Source: an uncultured Clostridium sp.
GTDB lineage: Bacteria; Bacillota; Clostridia; Clostridiales; Clostridiaceae
NCBI GenBank assembly: GCA_902785295.1
Contig: CACZYK010000026.1
Span: 1 to 35,119, forward strand
Direction of reading: 5' to 3'
DNA: 35,119 nt
Notes under the pieces: model-generated
Seen by the model: only the letters and a program-made list of their open reading frames with translations
What the model was told of the DNA's origin: nothing
Databases searched by the model: none
In this document: positions 24,359-33,266 of the stretch, piece by piece
Position numbering within the stretch: the stretch's first letter is position 1
Layout of the letters: the number at the start of each line of letters is the position of its first letter
Made by a program: the position numbers and the translations under genes

Positions 24359-25646
24359 TTAATAGCTTCTTATTTACTTTTCCAGAATCATTTAAAGGAA
24401 TTTCATCTAAAAAAATTATTTTTTTAGGTATTTCACTATTCATGAGCCTCTCATTTAATTTAGATTTTATCTCAGCTTTAGATATTTCATCATTAAGAAC
24501 TATATAAGCTATAATCTCTTTTCCTTTATTTTCATCTTCATATGTATCTACAACTGCATTTTTTATTTCTTTTATCTTTTTTATTTCATTTTCAATTTTT
24601 AAAGTGCTTATTTTTATACCACCTTTATTAATCACATCATTTTTTCTTCCTTGAAAAATTAAATCTCCATCTTCATCTATATATCCCACATCATATACTG
24701 TACAAGGACTTTTCATTCCTTCTACATGATATTTGGTATCTATATAAATATATCCATCCTTTATAAAAACATTAACATCTTTAAAAGCTTTTCCTAAGCT
24801 TAAAGGCTTTTTCTTTAAAGTTTCTATGTTAGTATATGTAATATAATTTAACTCACTTGCTCCATAATAAATAATTATTTCTGCATTTTTAAAACTAAAT
24901 CTTAATTTTTCTGATAAATCTCCAAATAACTGTTGTGAACCTGTGAAAATATTTTTTACAAATAATAAAGGACTATCAATTACTTGAACTAATGCCTTTA
25001 ATTTTGCTGGTACTAAATAAATATTAGTAACTTTAAACTCTTCTAATGCTTTTAGCCACTTTCTTGGATTAAATCCTGATACAGAAATTAAAGTTCCCTT
25101 TGCATAAATAACTCCTAATATGCTATTTAAATTTCCTGTAAAGCTTAATGACCCATTAAAAAACACTTTAGAGTGAGAATTTATATTAAATACTTCATTT
25201 TGTATAGGGAAAAATTCTGCCCAACTTTCATAAGTTCTAAAAAGTACTTTAGGTATTCCAGTTGAACCAGATGTCAAAACTCCCACACATATTTTTTCAT
25301 TTTCTATTACATTTTTAAAATTATTAACCTTTTCAAATTTTATATCTTCTTCATTTTTACATAGCAAATAATTTATATTATTTTTCTCCATTATTTCATC
25401 TATACTTTCTTTTGAAAGATTAGGATGAAATATTACTGGTACATTTCCACATCTATTTGCTGAAAAAAAACTTATAAGCTGAAAGTATATGTCATCACTA
25501 TATATTGCTATAATCTCCTTTTTTGATGTTTCTATTTTATTACTTAAATCTAATGCATCATTAAATAGTTTATTATATGAATAGCTTTTATTATCTAAAA
25601 TTAAAGCTATTTTATCTTCTTTTACTAATAAATCAAAATAATTCAT
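24339..25646 (-). CDS. AMP-forming acyl-CoA ligase of the biotin-regulated operon (YhfT-like)
   Basis: ANL-superfamily adenylating enzyme that activates a carboxylic acid to its CoA thioester. The phosphate-binding loop is VLTSGSTGIPKVLFRT, the A5 region is IIYYGASELNYIT, the hinge block is VYDVGYIDEDGDLIFQGRKN, and the catalytic lysine region near the C-terminus is PLNDSGKVNKKLL. At about 435 aa it is short for the family. The frame overlaps the thiolase stop (ATGA at 25652-25655), but the ATG at 25646 is better spaced from AGAGG and is preferred. The fatty-acid or pimelate-like substrate is inferred from context only. Last gene of the operon. Confidence 0.85.
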   Translation of the reverse strand: MNYFDLLVKEDKIALILDNKSYSYNKLFNDALDLSNKIETSKKEIIAIYSDDIYFQLISFFSANRCGNVPVIFHPNLSKESIDEIMEKNNINYLLCKNEEDIKFEKVNNFKNVIENEKICVGVLTSGSTGIPKVLFRTYESWAEFFPIQNEVFNINSHSKVFFNGSLSFTGNLNSILGVIYAKGTLISVSGFNPRKWLKALEEFKVTNIYLVPAKLKALVQVIDSPLLFVKNIFTGSQQLFGDLSEKLRFSFKNAEIIIYYGASELNYITYTNIETLKKKPLSLGKAFKDVNVFIKDGYIYIDTKYHVEGMKSPCTVYDVGYIDEDGDLIFQGRKNDVINKGGIKISTLKIENEIKKIKEIKNAVVDTYEDENKGKEIIAYIVLNDEISKAEIKSKLNERLMNSEIPKKIIFLDEIPLNDSGKVNKKLLKNKANA

Positions 25647-25651
25647 TTTTA

Positions 25652-26779
25652 TCATCCTCTTTCAATTAAAATAGCTATACTTATACCTCCTGAGGCAGCA
25701 ATAGATGTTATTCCATATTTTCCATTAAGCTTTTCTAATGCTTTTAATAAATGTAACATTATTATTGCTCCAGAAGCTCCATAAGGATGTCCATAAGCTA
25801 ATGCTCCTCCAAATATATTGTATCTATCTATAAGAGAAGGATTTTTTCTTTGAAACATAACATCAATAGCTGCAAATGCTTCATTAAATTCAAAAGCTGA
25901 AATATCCTCATAAGATAAATTTTCCTTTTCTAAAAGCTTATCACATGCCTTTAAAGCTCCTTTAGGACTTACTAAAGGATTAATTCCTATAGTTTTTACT
26001 GCTTTTATTTTATATTCTGATTTTAAATTATTCACTTTTAAGTATTTTTTTGAACATAAAATTAAAAAGGCTGCTCCATCATTAGTTAATGATATATTCC
26101 CAACATTTGTTTTTCCATCCCTTATTATTTTAGGGAGTCTATTTAAAAGCCTTTCACTCATATTTTTTCTTATACCTTCATCTCTTCTGCTTCCATTAAC
26201 TGATACAACTATATCTTTTAATATATCTTTACTTTCAAATGCTCTTTTATGACTTTTTATACTCCAATAATTTAATTCTTCTTCAGTAATATTTTCTTCC
26301 TCTACAACTCTTTCACCAAATTTAAAAGTTGTATCTTCCCCAAACTCCTCTGGTGAAAATTGTGCTACATTATATTTTCCTTCATTGATACTACTTCTGT
26401 AATCTTTGTTATTATATATTCTTGAAGGTTTCATTGAAGAGCTTTCAAACCCACCTGCAATAATTATATCTGCTTCATTACATTTTATTTTATTATAAGC
26501 TATTTCAATGGCTTTACTTGCTGAAGCACACTGCACATCTACAGTAAAAGCAGGAACTTCTTCTGAAATTCCTGCTTTTAAAGCCATAAGCCTTGTAATG
26601 TTTCCACCTGTTCCTATAGTATTTCCACAAATTATCTCATCAATATTTTTAATGTTATATTTATAAATCAAGGACTTTAAAACCTCTGCACCTAAATCCT
26701 CTGGTAAAGTATTTTTATATACTCCATTTTCAATACCTATATAGCTTCTTAATCCACCTAAAATATAAACTTCATCCAT
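25652..26779 (-). CDS. Thiolase family protein lacking the second catalytic cysteine (YhfS-like)
   Basis: 375 aa. Thiolase fold with the nucleophile C84 in VDVQCASASKAIE, the NEAFAA segment and the oxyanion block GGALAYGHPYGASGAI. The C-terminal C-x-G motif, which supplies the second active-site cysteine, is replaced by IAASGGISIAIL, so alanine or serine occupies its place. This may change the reaction from thiolysis/condensation to something else, or reduce it. It overlaps the ligase frame by 4 bp and follows bioY by 23 bp. GGAG ribosome binding site. The operon resembles B. subtilis yhfUTS. Confidence 0.88.
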   Translation of the reverse strand: MDEVYILGGLRSYIGIENGVYKNTLPEDLGAEVLKSLIYKYNIKNIDEIICGNTIGTGGNITRLMALKAGISEEVPAFTVDVQCASASKAIEIAYNKIKCNEADIIIAGGFESSSMKPSRIYNNKDYRSSINEGKYNVAQFSPEEFGEDTTFKFGERVVEEENITEEELNYWSIKSHKRAFESKDILKDIVVSVNGSRRDEGIRKNMSERLLNRLPKIIRDGKTNVGNISLTNDGAAFLILCSKKYLKVNNLKSEYKIKAVKTIGINPLVSPKGALKACDKLLEKENLSYEDISAFEFNEAFAAIDVMFQRKNPSLIDRYNIFGGALAYGHPYGASGAIIMLHLLKALEKLNGKYGITSIAASGGISIAILIERG

Positions 26780-26802
26780 TATTTTCTCCTTATGGCTTTA
26801 TT

Positions 26803-27336
26803 TTAAGCTTTAACTAAAGATAATCTTTTATTTAAAGCTACAGCTATATATGAACCTAAAATACATTTTAATATATCCCCTGGTATAAACGGAAATACAC
26901 TTGCTGTTAATAATTGAATTAAATTTCCTTTCATATATATTTTCATTGTTGTTAATCCACATAAATAAATTATAGGAATTCCAACTGCCATTGTAATTAA
27001 AAGGTATCTTTTTATATTTACCTCTTTTCCCTTTAAAATACTTATAACCACAGCAGCTATTAAATAACCTAAAATATATCCTCCTGTAGGACCAAAAAGT
27101 TTTCCAAAACCACCTGTTCCTCCTGAGAATACTGGAAGTCCACAAGCACCTAAAAGTATATAAACAAACATTGTAATAAAAGCTTCTTTTGGAAGCATTA
27201 TTAATCCAATTAAATTGATAACAATAGTTTGAGCTGTAATGCTTGCTAAAGAAAATGGTAGTGGAATAATTATATATGATGAAATACATAATAATGCCAC
27301 ACATAATGAAATTTTTGTTAAATCTTTTGTTTTCAT
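26803..27336 (-). CDS. bioY: BioY biotin transporter substrate-binding subunit
   Basis: 177-aa S-component of an energy-coupling-factor transporter that captures biotin in the membrane; it would use the shared EcfAAT module encoded elsewhere. Five to six hydrophobic helices and the BioY hallmark ACGLPVFSGGTGGFGKLFGP followed by TGGYILGY are present. The ribosome binding site is AAGGGG. It lies 15 bp after the MaoC-like gene and is under the BirA-boxed promoter. Confidence 0.95.
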   Translation of the reverse strand: MKTKDLTKISLCVALLCISSYIIIPLPFSLASITAQTIVINLIGLIMLPKEAFITMFVYILLGACGLPVFSGGTGGFGKLFGPTGGYILGYLIAAVVISILKGKEVNIKRYLLITMAVGIPIIYLCGLTTMKIYMKGNLIQLLTASVFPFIPGDILKCILGSYIAVALNKRLSLVKA

Positions 27337-27351
27337 TGTTTAAACCCCTTT

Positions 27352-27906
27352 TTATTTAAATATTATTTTAACGCATAATTTATTGTTGCTATAAGCCAAA
27401 ATACTTTCTTCACTTTTTTGTAAAAATATTTCTTCATCAGCAAATATAGGATTGATAAATTTAATTTCTAATTCTTTAAAATTACCAATCTCCTTTATTA
27501 TTTCATTTAAAAGAAACATTCCCTGAACAACAGGCTTATTTGTTAAATGTATATAATTTTCATCCCCAGTTAATTTGCTAAATTTATAAACTTCCTCTTT
27601 GCTTATTTTCCTCCAAAAGGAAATATTTTTTTCTAAATTAATATCCATATTTTCCTTAACAAAATCCTCTACACATAAATTATTATTTCTTTTCTTAACC
27701 AAATAAATATTTAGCTTTTCTAAAAGTTTTTCTTTAAACTTCTTTTCTATTACAATTATCACTAAATTTTTATTTTCCTTTTCTATGTATGAAAAATACT
27801 CTCCATCTTTTTCTTTACAATAAATTTCATATTTAATTTTCCCAATATATGCTCCCTGAAAGCTATCTTTATTAAGCTTTGACAAAGAAATTCCAAATTC
27901 TATCAT
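27352..27906 (-). CDS. MaoC-like hotdog-fold dehydratase-type protein
   Basis: 184 aa. The C-terminal half has the (R)-hydratase signature FSKLTGDENYIHLTNKPVVQ, with the catalytic D and H five residues apart, then a GMFLLNEII helix. The N-terminal 90 residues are not recognised and may be a degenerate second hotdog half. Predicted to hydrate or dehydrate an acyl thioester, or to bind one. The frame is open up to 27957, but the ATG at 27906 follows AGGGTGG by 7 nt and the mapped promoter's start site lies near 27922, which excludes the longer form. First gene of the biotin-controlled operon. Confidence 0.75.
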   Translation of the reverse strand: MIEFGISLSKLNKDSFQGAYIGKIKYEIYCKEKDGEYFSYIEKENKNLVIIVIEKKFKEKLLEKLNIYLVKKRNNNLCVEDFVKENMDINLEKNISFWRKISKEEVYKFSKLTGDENYIHLTNKPVVQGMFLLNEIIKEIGNFKELEIKFINPIFADEEIFLQKSEESILAYSNNKLCVKIIFK

Positions 27907-27928
27907 ATTATTACCACCCTTAGTAAAA

Positions 27929-27957
27929 ATTATAATTGCTAATAAGTTTATTGTCAA
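27929..27957 (-). promoter_or_regulatory. Consensus promoter of the biotin-controlled operon
   Basis: Minus strand TTGACA (27952-27957), 17-bp spacer, TATAAT (27929-27934): a perfect sigma-A promoter, giving a leader of about 16 nt. Its -35 is inside the BirA box. Confidence 0.9.
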
Positions 27958-27983
27958 CCATCATTATTTTTATAGTTTACAAT
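27950..27983 (-). promoter_or_regulatory. BirA operator (biotin box)
   Basis: On the minus strand ATTGTAAAC, 16 bp, then GTTGACAAT. The consensus is TTGTWAAC-N14-16-GTTWACAA; one base differs. The right half covers the -35, so biotinyl-AMP-loaded BirA would shut the operon off when biotin is ample. Confidence 0.85.
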
Positions 27984-28001
27984 TAATCGTTTTCCAAAAT
28001 A

Positions 28002-28037
28002 ATAAAAGCCAAGGAATCTAGAACCCTTGGCTTTTAT
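28002..28037. terminator. Bidirectional terminator after the L,D-transpeptidase gene
   Basis: A perfect 13-bp stem (28002-28014 with 28025-28037) followed on the minus strand by TTTTATTATTTT. It insulates the BirA promoter from upstream transcription. Confidence 0.85.
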
Positions 28038-28108
28038 ATGATTAAGAAATTATATTATTCTTTAAATTTATAACTTGTCAGACTAATAATATATTTACTC
28101 TTTTGTTT

Positions 28109-28600
28109 TTATTTGATTATCACTTTAGAATTTACAGGAATATTATCCCATATCCATTTTGCATTTACCTTTGTTAATCTAATACATCCATCTGATAACG
28201 CCATACCTAACCTTCCATCTCTTACAGAACCATCAAGATTATAAATTATGCTATGGAAAAGATAATTTCCTTTAAAAGAAGTATAATACCAACACCTATA
28301 GCCCTTATTCTCTCCAAAATATAAACCCTTTACTCCAACTTTAAAAGTACCCTTAGGAGTAGGCGTACTTGCTTTTCCTATTGTACAAAGAAAGCTTTTT
28401 TCAAAAATCCACTTTCCAATACTACCTTTAAATACATTTACCCTAAAGTTATCAAGCTCTACATATATAAGAAAACTAGTTGTACTAGAATATCCATTAT
28501 CATTTACAATTTTAGTAACCCTTTCAATATAACTATCATCAGCTTCTCTGTTATATTCCTTTATAAAATTCTTTTTAAATAACCTTGATAAAAATCTCAT
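28109..28600 (-). CDS. L,D-transpeptidase (YkuD domain)
   Basis: Forms 3-3 peptidoglycan cross-links or attaches anchors, in the cell wall. The YkuD domain spans about 40-163, with the catalytic block FHSIIYNLDGS...LSDGCIRLTKVNAKWIW giving the H, S-x-G-C and R residues. The frame is open to 28651, but the ATG at 28600 follows AAGGA at good spacing and gives 163 aa. No clear signal peptide; the basic start (RFLSRLFKKNF) has only a short hydrophobic patch, so export is unclear. No LysM or other wall-binding domain. Confidence 0.85.
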   Translation of the reverse strand: MRFLSRLFKKNFIKEYNREADDSYIERVTKIVNDNGYSSTTSFLIYVELDNFRVNVFKGSIGKWIFEKSFLCTIGKASTPTPKGTFKVGVKGLYFGENKGYRCWYYTSFKGNYLFHSIIYNLDGSVRDGRLGMALSDGCIRLTKVNAKWIWDNIPVNSKVIIK

Positions 28601-28651
28601 ATATTTTTCCTTATTATTGATACATATAATATATTTATTCAATAATGACAT

Positions 28652-29044
28652 CTTTGAAAACTATTTTTTATTAATTATCATGATTTAATATGTCTAACAA
28701 GATATCCTTAATCATATATGTCATAAAAATCTAATATTTTATAGTAAATGTATAAATAAAAAAACTCAAGATACACTTTTTTAGCATAATTATTTTTTAC
28801 CTTGTTCATTCTACTTACTTTAGAACTTATTCATATTAAGTATTATTATACATTAATAAATTATATTAGTTAACATTAAAAAATATAATTAAACTAAAAA
28901 AGTTTTACTTGAAATATCATATTTGAAAACTCACATAAAATTTTCACATAACTTTTCTAATCTTCTTCCTCTAAATAGTCCTTTTAATTTAATCTTTTAG
29001 ATTCTAAGATAATTATACAAAATTAATTTCAAATATTTTTAATA
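28652..29044. other. 393-bp A/T-rich intergenic region
   Basis: No reading frame, RNA gene or strong hairpin was seen. It separates the housekeeping part from the defence-like genes and may mark the edge of an island. A weak AATCT/AGATT hairpin near 28990 is the only candidate terminator for the TOPRIM gene. Confidence 0.6.
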
Positions 29045-30958
29045 TTACAAGTCATTGATAGTTACTATATAGTCGATTAATTTTTGTAAACTATTAATTA
29101 AATTTTTCAACATATCTTCATCTGGTTTTTCCATACCATCTATTTCTTTTTCAAAGTGTTCTATTGTTAAGTTATTGTACACATATCTAGCCAATTCATC
29201 TTTATGCTTAATCGTACCACTAGCTTTATCTACATTGGTTATTCCTCTTGATGCTAAAATTTCTCCTACTCCTTCTTTTTTGCTAAATACATTCCAATCT
29301 GTACAAGTATCTACTCCTTTAATTTTAGATGCTTTTTGCTCAGCTCTATTTGTATAAAATCTCTTTAGTAAATCAGGATGGCAATAATTTTCCAATTCCT
29401 TTCCTTCCATAATCCAAAAATTCGGTATTTTATATATTTTATCTTCTATATCTTCCACACTTAAAACTTTGTCTTTTAGCTTATCATTTAGTTTATTTTG
29501 TGAATTCAATTCCTTCGCAATTCTAATCATTCGATTATATTTCTCATTTCCCTTTTTCATATTATCTGAATCAATGATAACGAATGGATTTGGATTTACT
29601 TTTAATACTTTTAATAAATAATCTTCCTCTATTGAACTAATTTCCATTTCCTCTTCTTCAAAAGATAAGTGTGAAATATTACTACCACCAGTCATTAAAA
29701 TAGAATAATGTAATCCTTCAACTATTCTTAATTTCTTGTTATTTTTCTTTAAATATTTTAAATATTCTCTAATCCATGCTCTAATCCAAAAAACTTCTGA
29801 TGGACCTTCTACCCATACAACGCAATTGCTTAATAATACATTTCCTGGCATTATTCCTAAACTATTATATACATCTCTTAAAATTTTTGCACTTTTGCTT
29901 CCATTTTCATATGTTCTAAAAAAACCCTCTAACTTACATTCTGAACCAATCTTATAAAACTTATATATATAATCATTCACTTTAGCTGCACCTATAACAG
30001 TTGATGAATGAGTTGATACTATAAATTGAATACTATCTTGCTCTTGTATAATATTCATTAATACTCTTATAATTCCTGGTTGTAAATGACTTTCTATCTC
30101 ATCTATTATTATAAGCCTCTTGTTATTTCTACATATCTCCATTAATAAAATATATAACATGGTATAACCAGTTCCAACTTCTGATGAATCTAATTTCAAT
30201 TGTCCATCAAATACAAAACTCAATTCATTTTTATTGATAGATGATTCAACCGACAAAGGTGCTTCTAAATTAAACTCATTTTTTATCCATTCTAAAACTT
30301 TCTGTTTACATCTTTGTTTATTACCTTGATCTCCACTTGTTTTTAACCACTCAATGATTTCAGAACCAGACAATCTATTAGAATAACCTACTCTATCAAA
30401 GGATCTAATAGAATCAAATACCAATATATTTTTTATAATCTCTGTATATAACACCTTGCTAATAACTTTAATATCTATCTCTTCCATTTGATAATTAATT
30501 TTTAGTTCATCTATACTATCAGCTTTAATTTTATTCTTATTTTCGGATACAAATAATTCCATCTCAAATGTATTATTTACTTTTATAATATTAATATTAA
30601 GCAATACCAACTTGAACTTTTTTATCCATGTTATATATTCATCTTTATTTTCAAAAATATTTTTATTTTCTTCTATATATTCTTTATTTACATCAAAACA
30701 TACTTTAATTTCTTGATTTGTATCAAACATATAAAAATCAGTATCATCAACTTCACTTAATTTATAATTGTTGTTCGCTTTTTTACTTTTCTCTAAACTT
30801 CTAGGTAAAAGAGATAATAAACGTGTTATTAATGATTTACCTGTATTATTACATCCAATTAGAAATGTAATATGCCCATTTTCAGACAAACTAAGTTCTT
30901 GTTCATCTTTAAACCCCCTATAATTTTTTATATATATAGAATTTATAAATCTACTCAT
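29045..30958 (-). CDS. ABC-type ATPase with TOPRIM nuclease domain (OLD/GajA-like)
   Basis: 637 aa. The N-terminal SMC/ABC-like ATPase has Walker A GCNNTGKS (35-42), signature-like SSEVGTGYTML (258-268), Walker B RLIIIDEIES (281-290) and H-loop STHSS (316-320). The C-terminal TOPRIM domain has the catalytic E384 in VVWVEGPSEVFW and D463-x-D465 in FVIIDSDNMKK, with a later conserved-looking ELENYC. This is the layout of OLD-family nucleases and of GajA of the Gabija defence system. Its ATG lies inside the end of the HerA gene (8-bp overlap), so the two are made together, probably as one complex. No UvrD-like GajB partner is present. The likely role, ATP-gated DNA cutting against phage or plasmids, is inferred. 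Confidence 0.88.
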   Translation of the reverse strand: MSRFINSIYIKNYRGFKDEQELSLSENGHITFLIGCNNTGKSLITRLLSLLPRSLEKSKKANNNYKLSEVDDTDFYMFDTNQEIKVCFDVNKEYIEENKNIFENKDEYITWIKKFKLVLLNINIIKVNNTFEMELFVSENKNKIKADSIDELKINYQMEEIDIKVISKVLYTEIIKNILVFDSIRSFDRVGYSNRLSGSEIIEWLKTSGDQGNKQRCKQKVLEWIKNEFNLEAPLSVESSINKNELSFVFDGQLKLDSSEVGTGYTMLYILLMEICRNNKRLIIIDEIESHLQPGIIRVLMNIIQEQDSIQFIVSTHSSTVIGAAKVNDYIYKFYKIGSECKLEGFFRTYENGSKSAKILRDVYNSLGIMPGNVLLSNCVVWVEGPSEVFWIRAWIREYLKYLKKNNKKLRIVEGLHYSILMTGGSNISHLSFEEEEMEISSIEEDYLLKVLKVNPNPFVIIDSDNMKKGNEKYNRMIRIAKELNSQNKLNDKLKDKVLSVEDIEDKIYKIPNFWIMEGKELENYCHPDLLKRFYTNRAEQKASKIKGVDTCTDWNVFSKKEGVGEILASRGITNVDKASGTIKHKDELARYVYNNLTIEHFEKEIDGMEKPDEDMLKNLINSLQKLIDYIVTINDL

Positions 30959-32741
30959 CTATTATTTCCCACCATCTATTTACTACATTTTTTACAGAAT
31001 AATCATGTATTTCTTCATTCCAACGTTCTCTAAAATTTATATCATTTGAATTTGGTTTTGGGTTTGGCTCATCTATTAATACCTTACTTGGTATTCTTAC
31101 ACATTCTCCTACTACCAAGCATTCTCCATTTTCAAAAAATGGAATCATATTAGTTAAGGAACTAAGATGATCTGGCATAACATTTTTTACAAAATTTTGA
31201 TCACTAGGATTTGTAAGTCTTAATACAAAAAAATTAGAACACTGAGATATAATAGAATCATATAAATCCGAAGGTCGTTGACTGATTAATAATTCACTAA
31301 TCCCATATTTTCTGCCTTCTTTTGAAATCTTTGAAATTGAATTTATAGAAAATTTTGTTAAAGAATTTTTTTCTTTTGGAATATAATTTTGACATTCTTC
31401 AAATATTAAATATAATGGTAATTTACTAATTTTATTATCCCAAACTTTATACTCTAGACAAACTCTTGATAGTACCCCCACTATTACAGGTATTATTTCT
31501 GACGGTAACGTAGATAAATCTAATATGCTCATTTGTTTTTGTTCTTCTTTTATCTTTACACATAACAATTCTTCTAAATATGTATATAATGTAGTAGATT
31601 TATCAAACTCATTGCCAAATAAAAACTTATACCTTCTATCTTCCTTTATGCTCTCTATCCTCTGAATAATTTGTGTGCATTTTCCATAATATGAGTCTAA
31701 TTTATTTACTTTATCGTTTTCACCAGGCTTGTCTGTTCTTTCTACATTCTTGTTTCCTTGTGGTCTTATAAAATTTCCTTTAGAATCTCTTGCTTCTGTG
31801 TTATCACTTGCCCAAATAGTTGCTTGATTTTTATCCTTTAATTTCTCTATTAATTTTTCTATAGAATATTTTAATGGAGCATTAATATTAATTTTATCTA
31901 TTTTACCTACTTCTTTTTCAATTAATTGATGCTCTTCCCTTTTTAGTTCTAATATTGTTTCTTTAAGTATTCTGATACCATCTGAATTATGACTTTCATT
32001 ACTATCTCCTAAAAAAATATATACAAACTCTTCAAAGTTTAATAACCAATATGGTAGCCTAAAATCATTTCCACTAACCTTATTTACTCTATATTCCAAA
32101 TCCTTGCTAATAAATGCTGACGAATACTCATTATGTAAATCAAAAAATACAATGTGGCTATAAAAACATTGCTTTAAAATCTTTTGAATAATGCTTGCAA
32201 CTGTACAAGACTTTCCAGAACCAGTAGAACCAAAAATAACTGAATGTTTATTTAAAAACTTGTTAGTATCAATTGCTACCTTTTCGCTATTAACTCCTGA
32301 AGCTGTCCCTATTTCAGTTCCATTATCAGAATCAATATGAAATAATTCACTCTTTTCTTGAGAAGATAATAAATAGCAATTTGAATTAAATTTTGGATAA
32401 TGACCTATACCTCTTCTAAAACATAATTTTTCGCTTGTTTTATCTTGATATCCTATGACTTTAGCAACAATCACAGCTTTGCTATTATTAACATCATTTA
32501 CATCAGTAACCAACTTTACTTCTTCAAATATTCCATAATGAACAGTATCTTTTAATTCAGGATCTCCTATTAAAAATATATCACCAACAGTTCCTACATA
32601 TAACTTTTTAACTTCATTATTTATTGTAGCTTTTTGTTCTAATTTATTTTTATAGATATCTTCTTCAATTGATATAATTATTTCAATTCCTGATATTGAT
32701 ATTATACTACCAAAGGATTTATTTTTCATAATAATTCCCAT
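30951..32741 (-). CDS. HerA-type DNA translocase/ATPase
   Basis: 596 aa. An N-terminal HAS-barrel-like beta domain (about 10-120) is followed by a RecA-like motor of the HerA/FtsK class: Walker A GSTGSGKS (171-178), IVFFDLHNEYS (about 197-207), Walker B PLYLIFEECQNYI (442-454), and the sensor/arginine region KEGRKYGISELLISQRPSDL (474-493). An insertion of about 80 residues (about 265-345) is low-complexity and charged. Such proteins form hexamers that pump DNA and in defence loci pair with NurA, SIR2 or DUF4297 nucleases. Here the partner is a TOPRIM ATPase, translated through an 8-bp overlap. ATG with AAGGAG 6 nt upstream. Confidence 0.9.
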   Translation of the reverse strand: MGIIMKNKSFGSIISISGIEIIISIEEDIYKNKLEQKATINNEVKKLYVGTVGDIFLIGDPELKDTVHYGIFEEVKLVTDVNDVNNSKAVIVAKVIGYQDKTSEKLCFRRGIGHYPKFNSNCYLLSSQEKSELFHIDSDNGTEIGTASGVNSEKVAIDTNKFLNKHSVIFGSTGSGKSCTVASIIQKILKQCFYSHIVFFDLHNEYSSAFISKDLEYRVNKVSGNDFRLPYWLLNFEEFVYIFLGDSNESHNSDGIRILKETILELKREEHQLIEKEVGKIDKININAPLKYSIEKLIEKLKDKNQATIWASDNTEARDSKGNFIRPQGNKNVERTDKPGENDKVNKLDSYYGKCTQIIQRIESIKEDRRYKFLFGNEFDKSTTLYTYLEELLCVKIKEEQKQMSILDLSTLPSEIIPVIVGVLSRVCLEYKVWDNKISKLPLYLIFEECQNYIPKEKNSLTKFSINSISKISKEGRKYGISELLISQRPSDLYDSIISQCSNFFVLRLTNPSDQNFVKNVMPDHLSSLTNMIPFFENGECLVVGECVRIPSKVLIDEPNPKPNSNDINFRERWNEEIHDYSVKNVVNRWWEIIDE

Positions 32742-33183
32742 TTTGTACTCCTTATATACTTTATCTTTATATTACATTTATAATTATACAATATTTTTTA
32801 TATTTGTGAAACTAATATAGTGTACATTATAATGTCTACTATTATTCTCTTACAAGTCAAAATTATATGTACAAAAAGTAACTCTCCATTCATATAATTA
32901 TCATCCTCTAATATTTAATTTATAATAATTTTATATATATACATAGAGATATGTTATAGAAAAATAATAGATAAAATTACATATTATATAATAGAAAAAG
33001 CTACAAAAGTATTGGTATCACTAACTTTGAAACTCTAAATTTTTTATAATTTTCTATAGATAAAAAAATAACTATTCAATTTAATTCTTATCTATTTCTG
33101 CTTTAATATCTAATATAAGCACATCTGACCTACAGACAACTTATATACAAATATTTACTTTATTCAAATTTAACAAAAAAGAC
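32742..33183. other. Intergenic region before the HerA operon
   Basis: About 440 bp, A/T-rich, no reading frame of note. It contains a putative minus-strand promoter, TTTCAC (32806-32811), 17 bp, TATAAT (32783-32788), which gives HerA-TOPRIM its own transcript. Nothing else was recognised. Confidence 0.5.
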
Positions 33184-33206
33184 TTTTAACCTGATTCAGG
33201 TTAAAA
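33184..33206 (-). terminator. Terminator of the methylase/specificity operon
   Basis: A perfect 11-bp palindrome TTTTAACCTGA-T-TCAGGTTAAAA (effective loop ATT), followed on the minus strand by GTCTTTTTT. It ends the transcript of the specificity gene 60 bp after its stop and separates it from HerA. Confidence 0.85.
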
Positions 33207-33266
33207 ATCCTTTTTCTAGTTATGGGTTATTTCATTGCTCCTAACTATTTGTAAGTAAAATAAGAA

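Noticed and set aside
26828-27304. 158-aa minus-strand frame within bioY
   Set aside because: Out-of-frame shadow of BioY; Y/C/F-rich translation typical of A/T-rich alternate frames.
29045-32741. Calling the pair Gabija
   Set aside because: The TOPRIM ATPase is GajA-like, but the partner is a HerA-type pump, not the UvrD-like GajB helicase.
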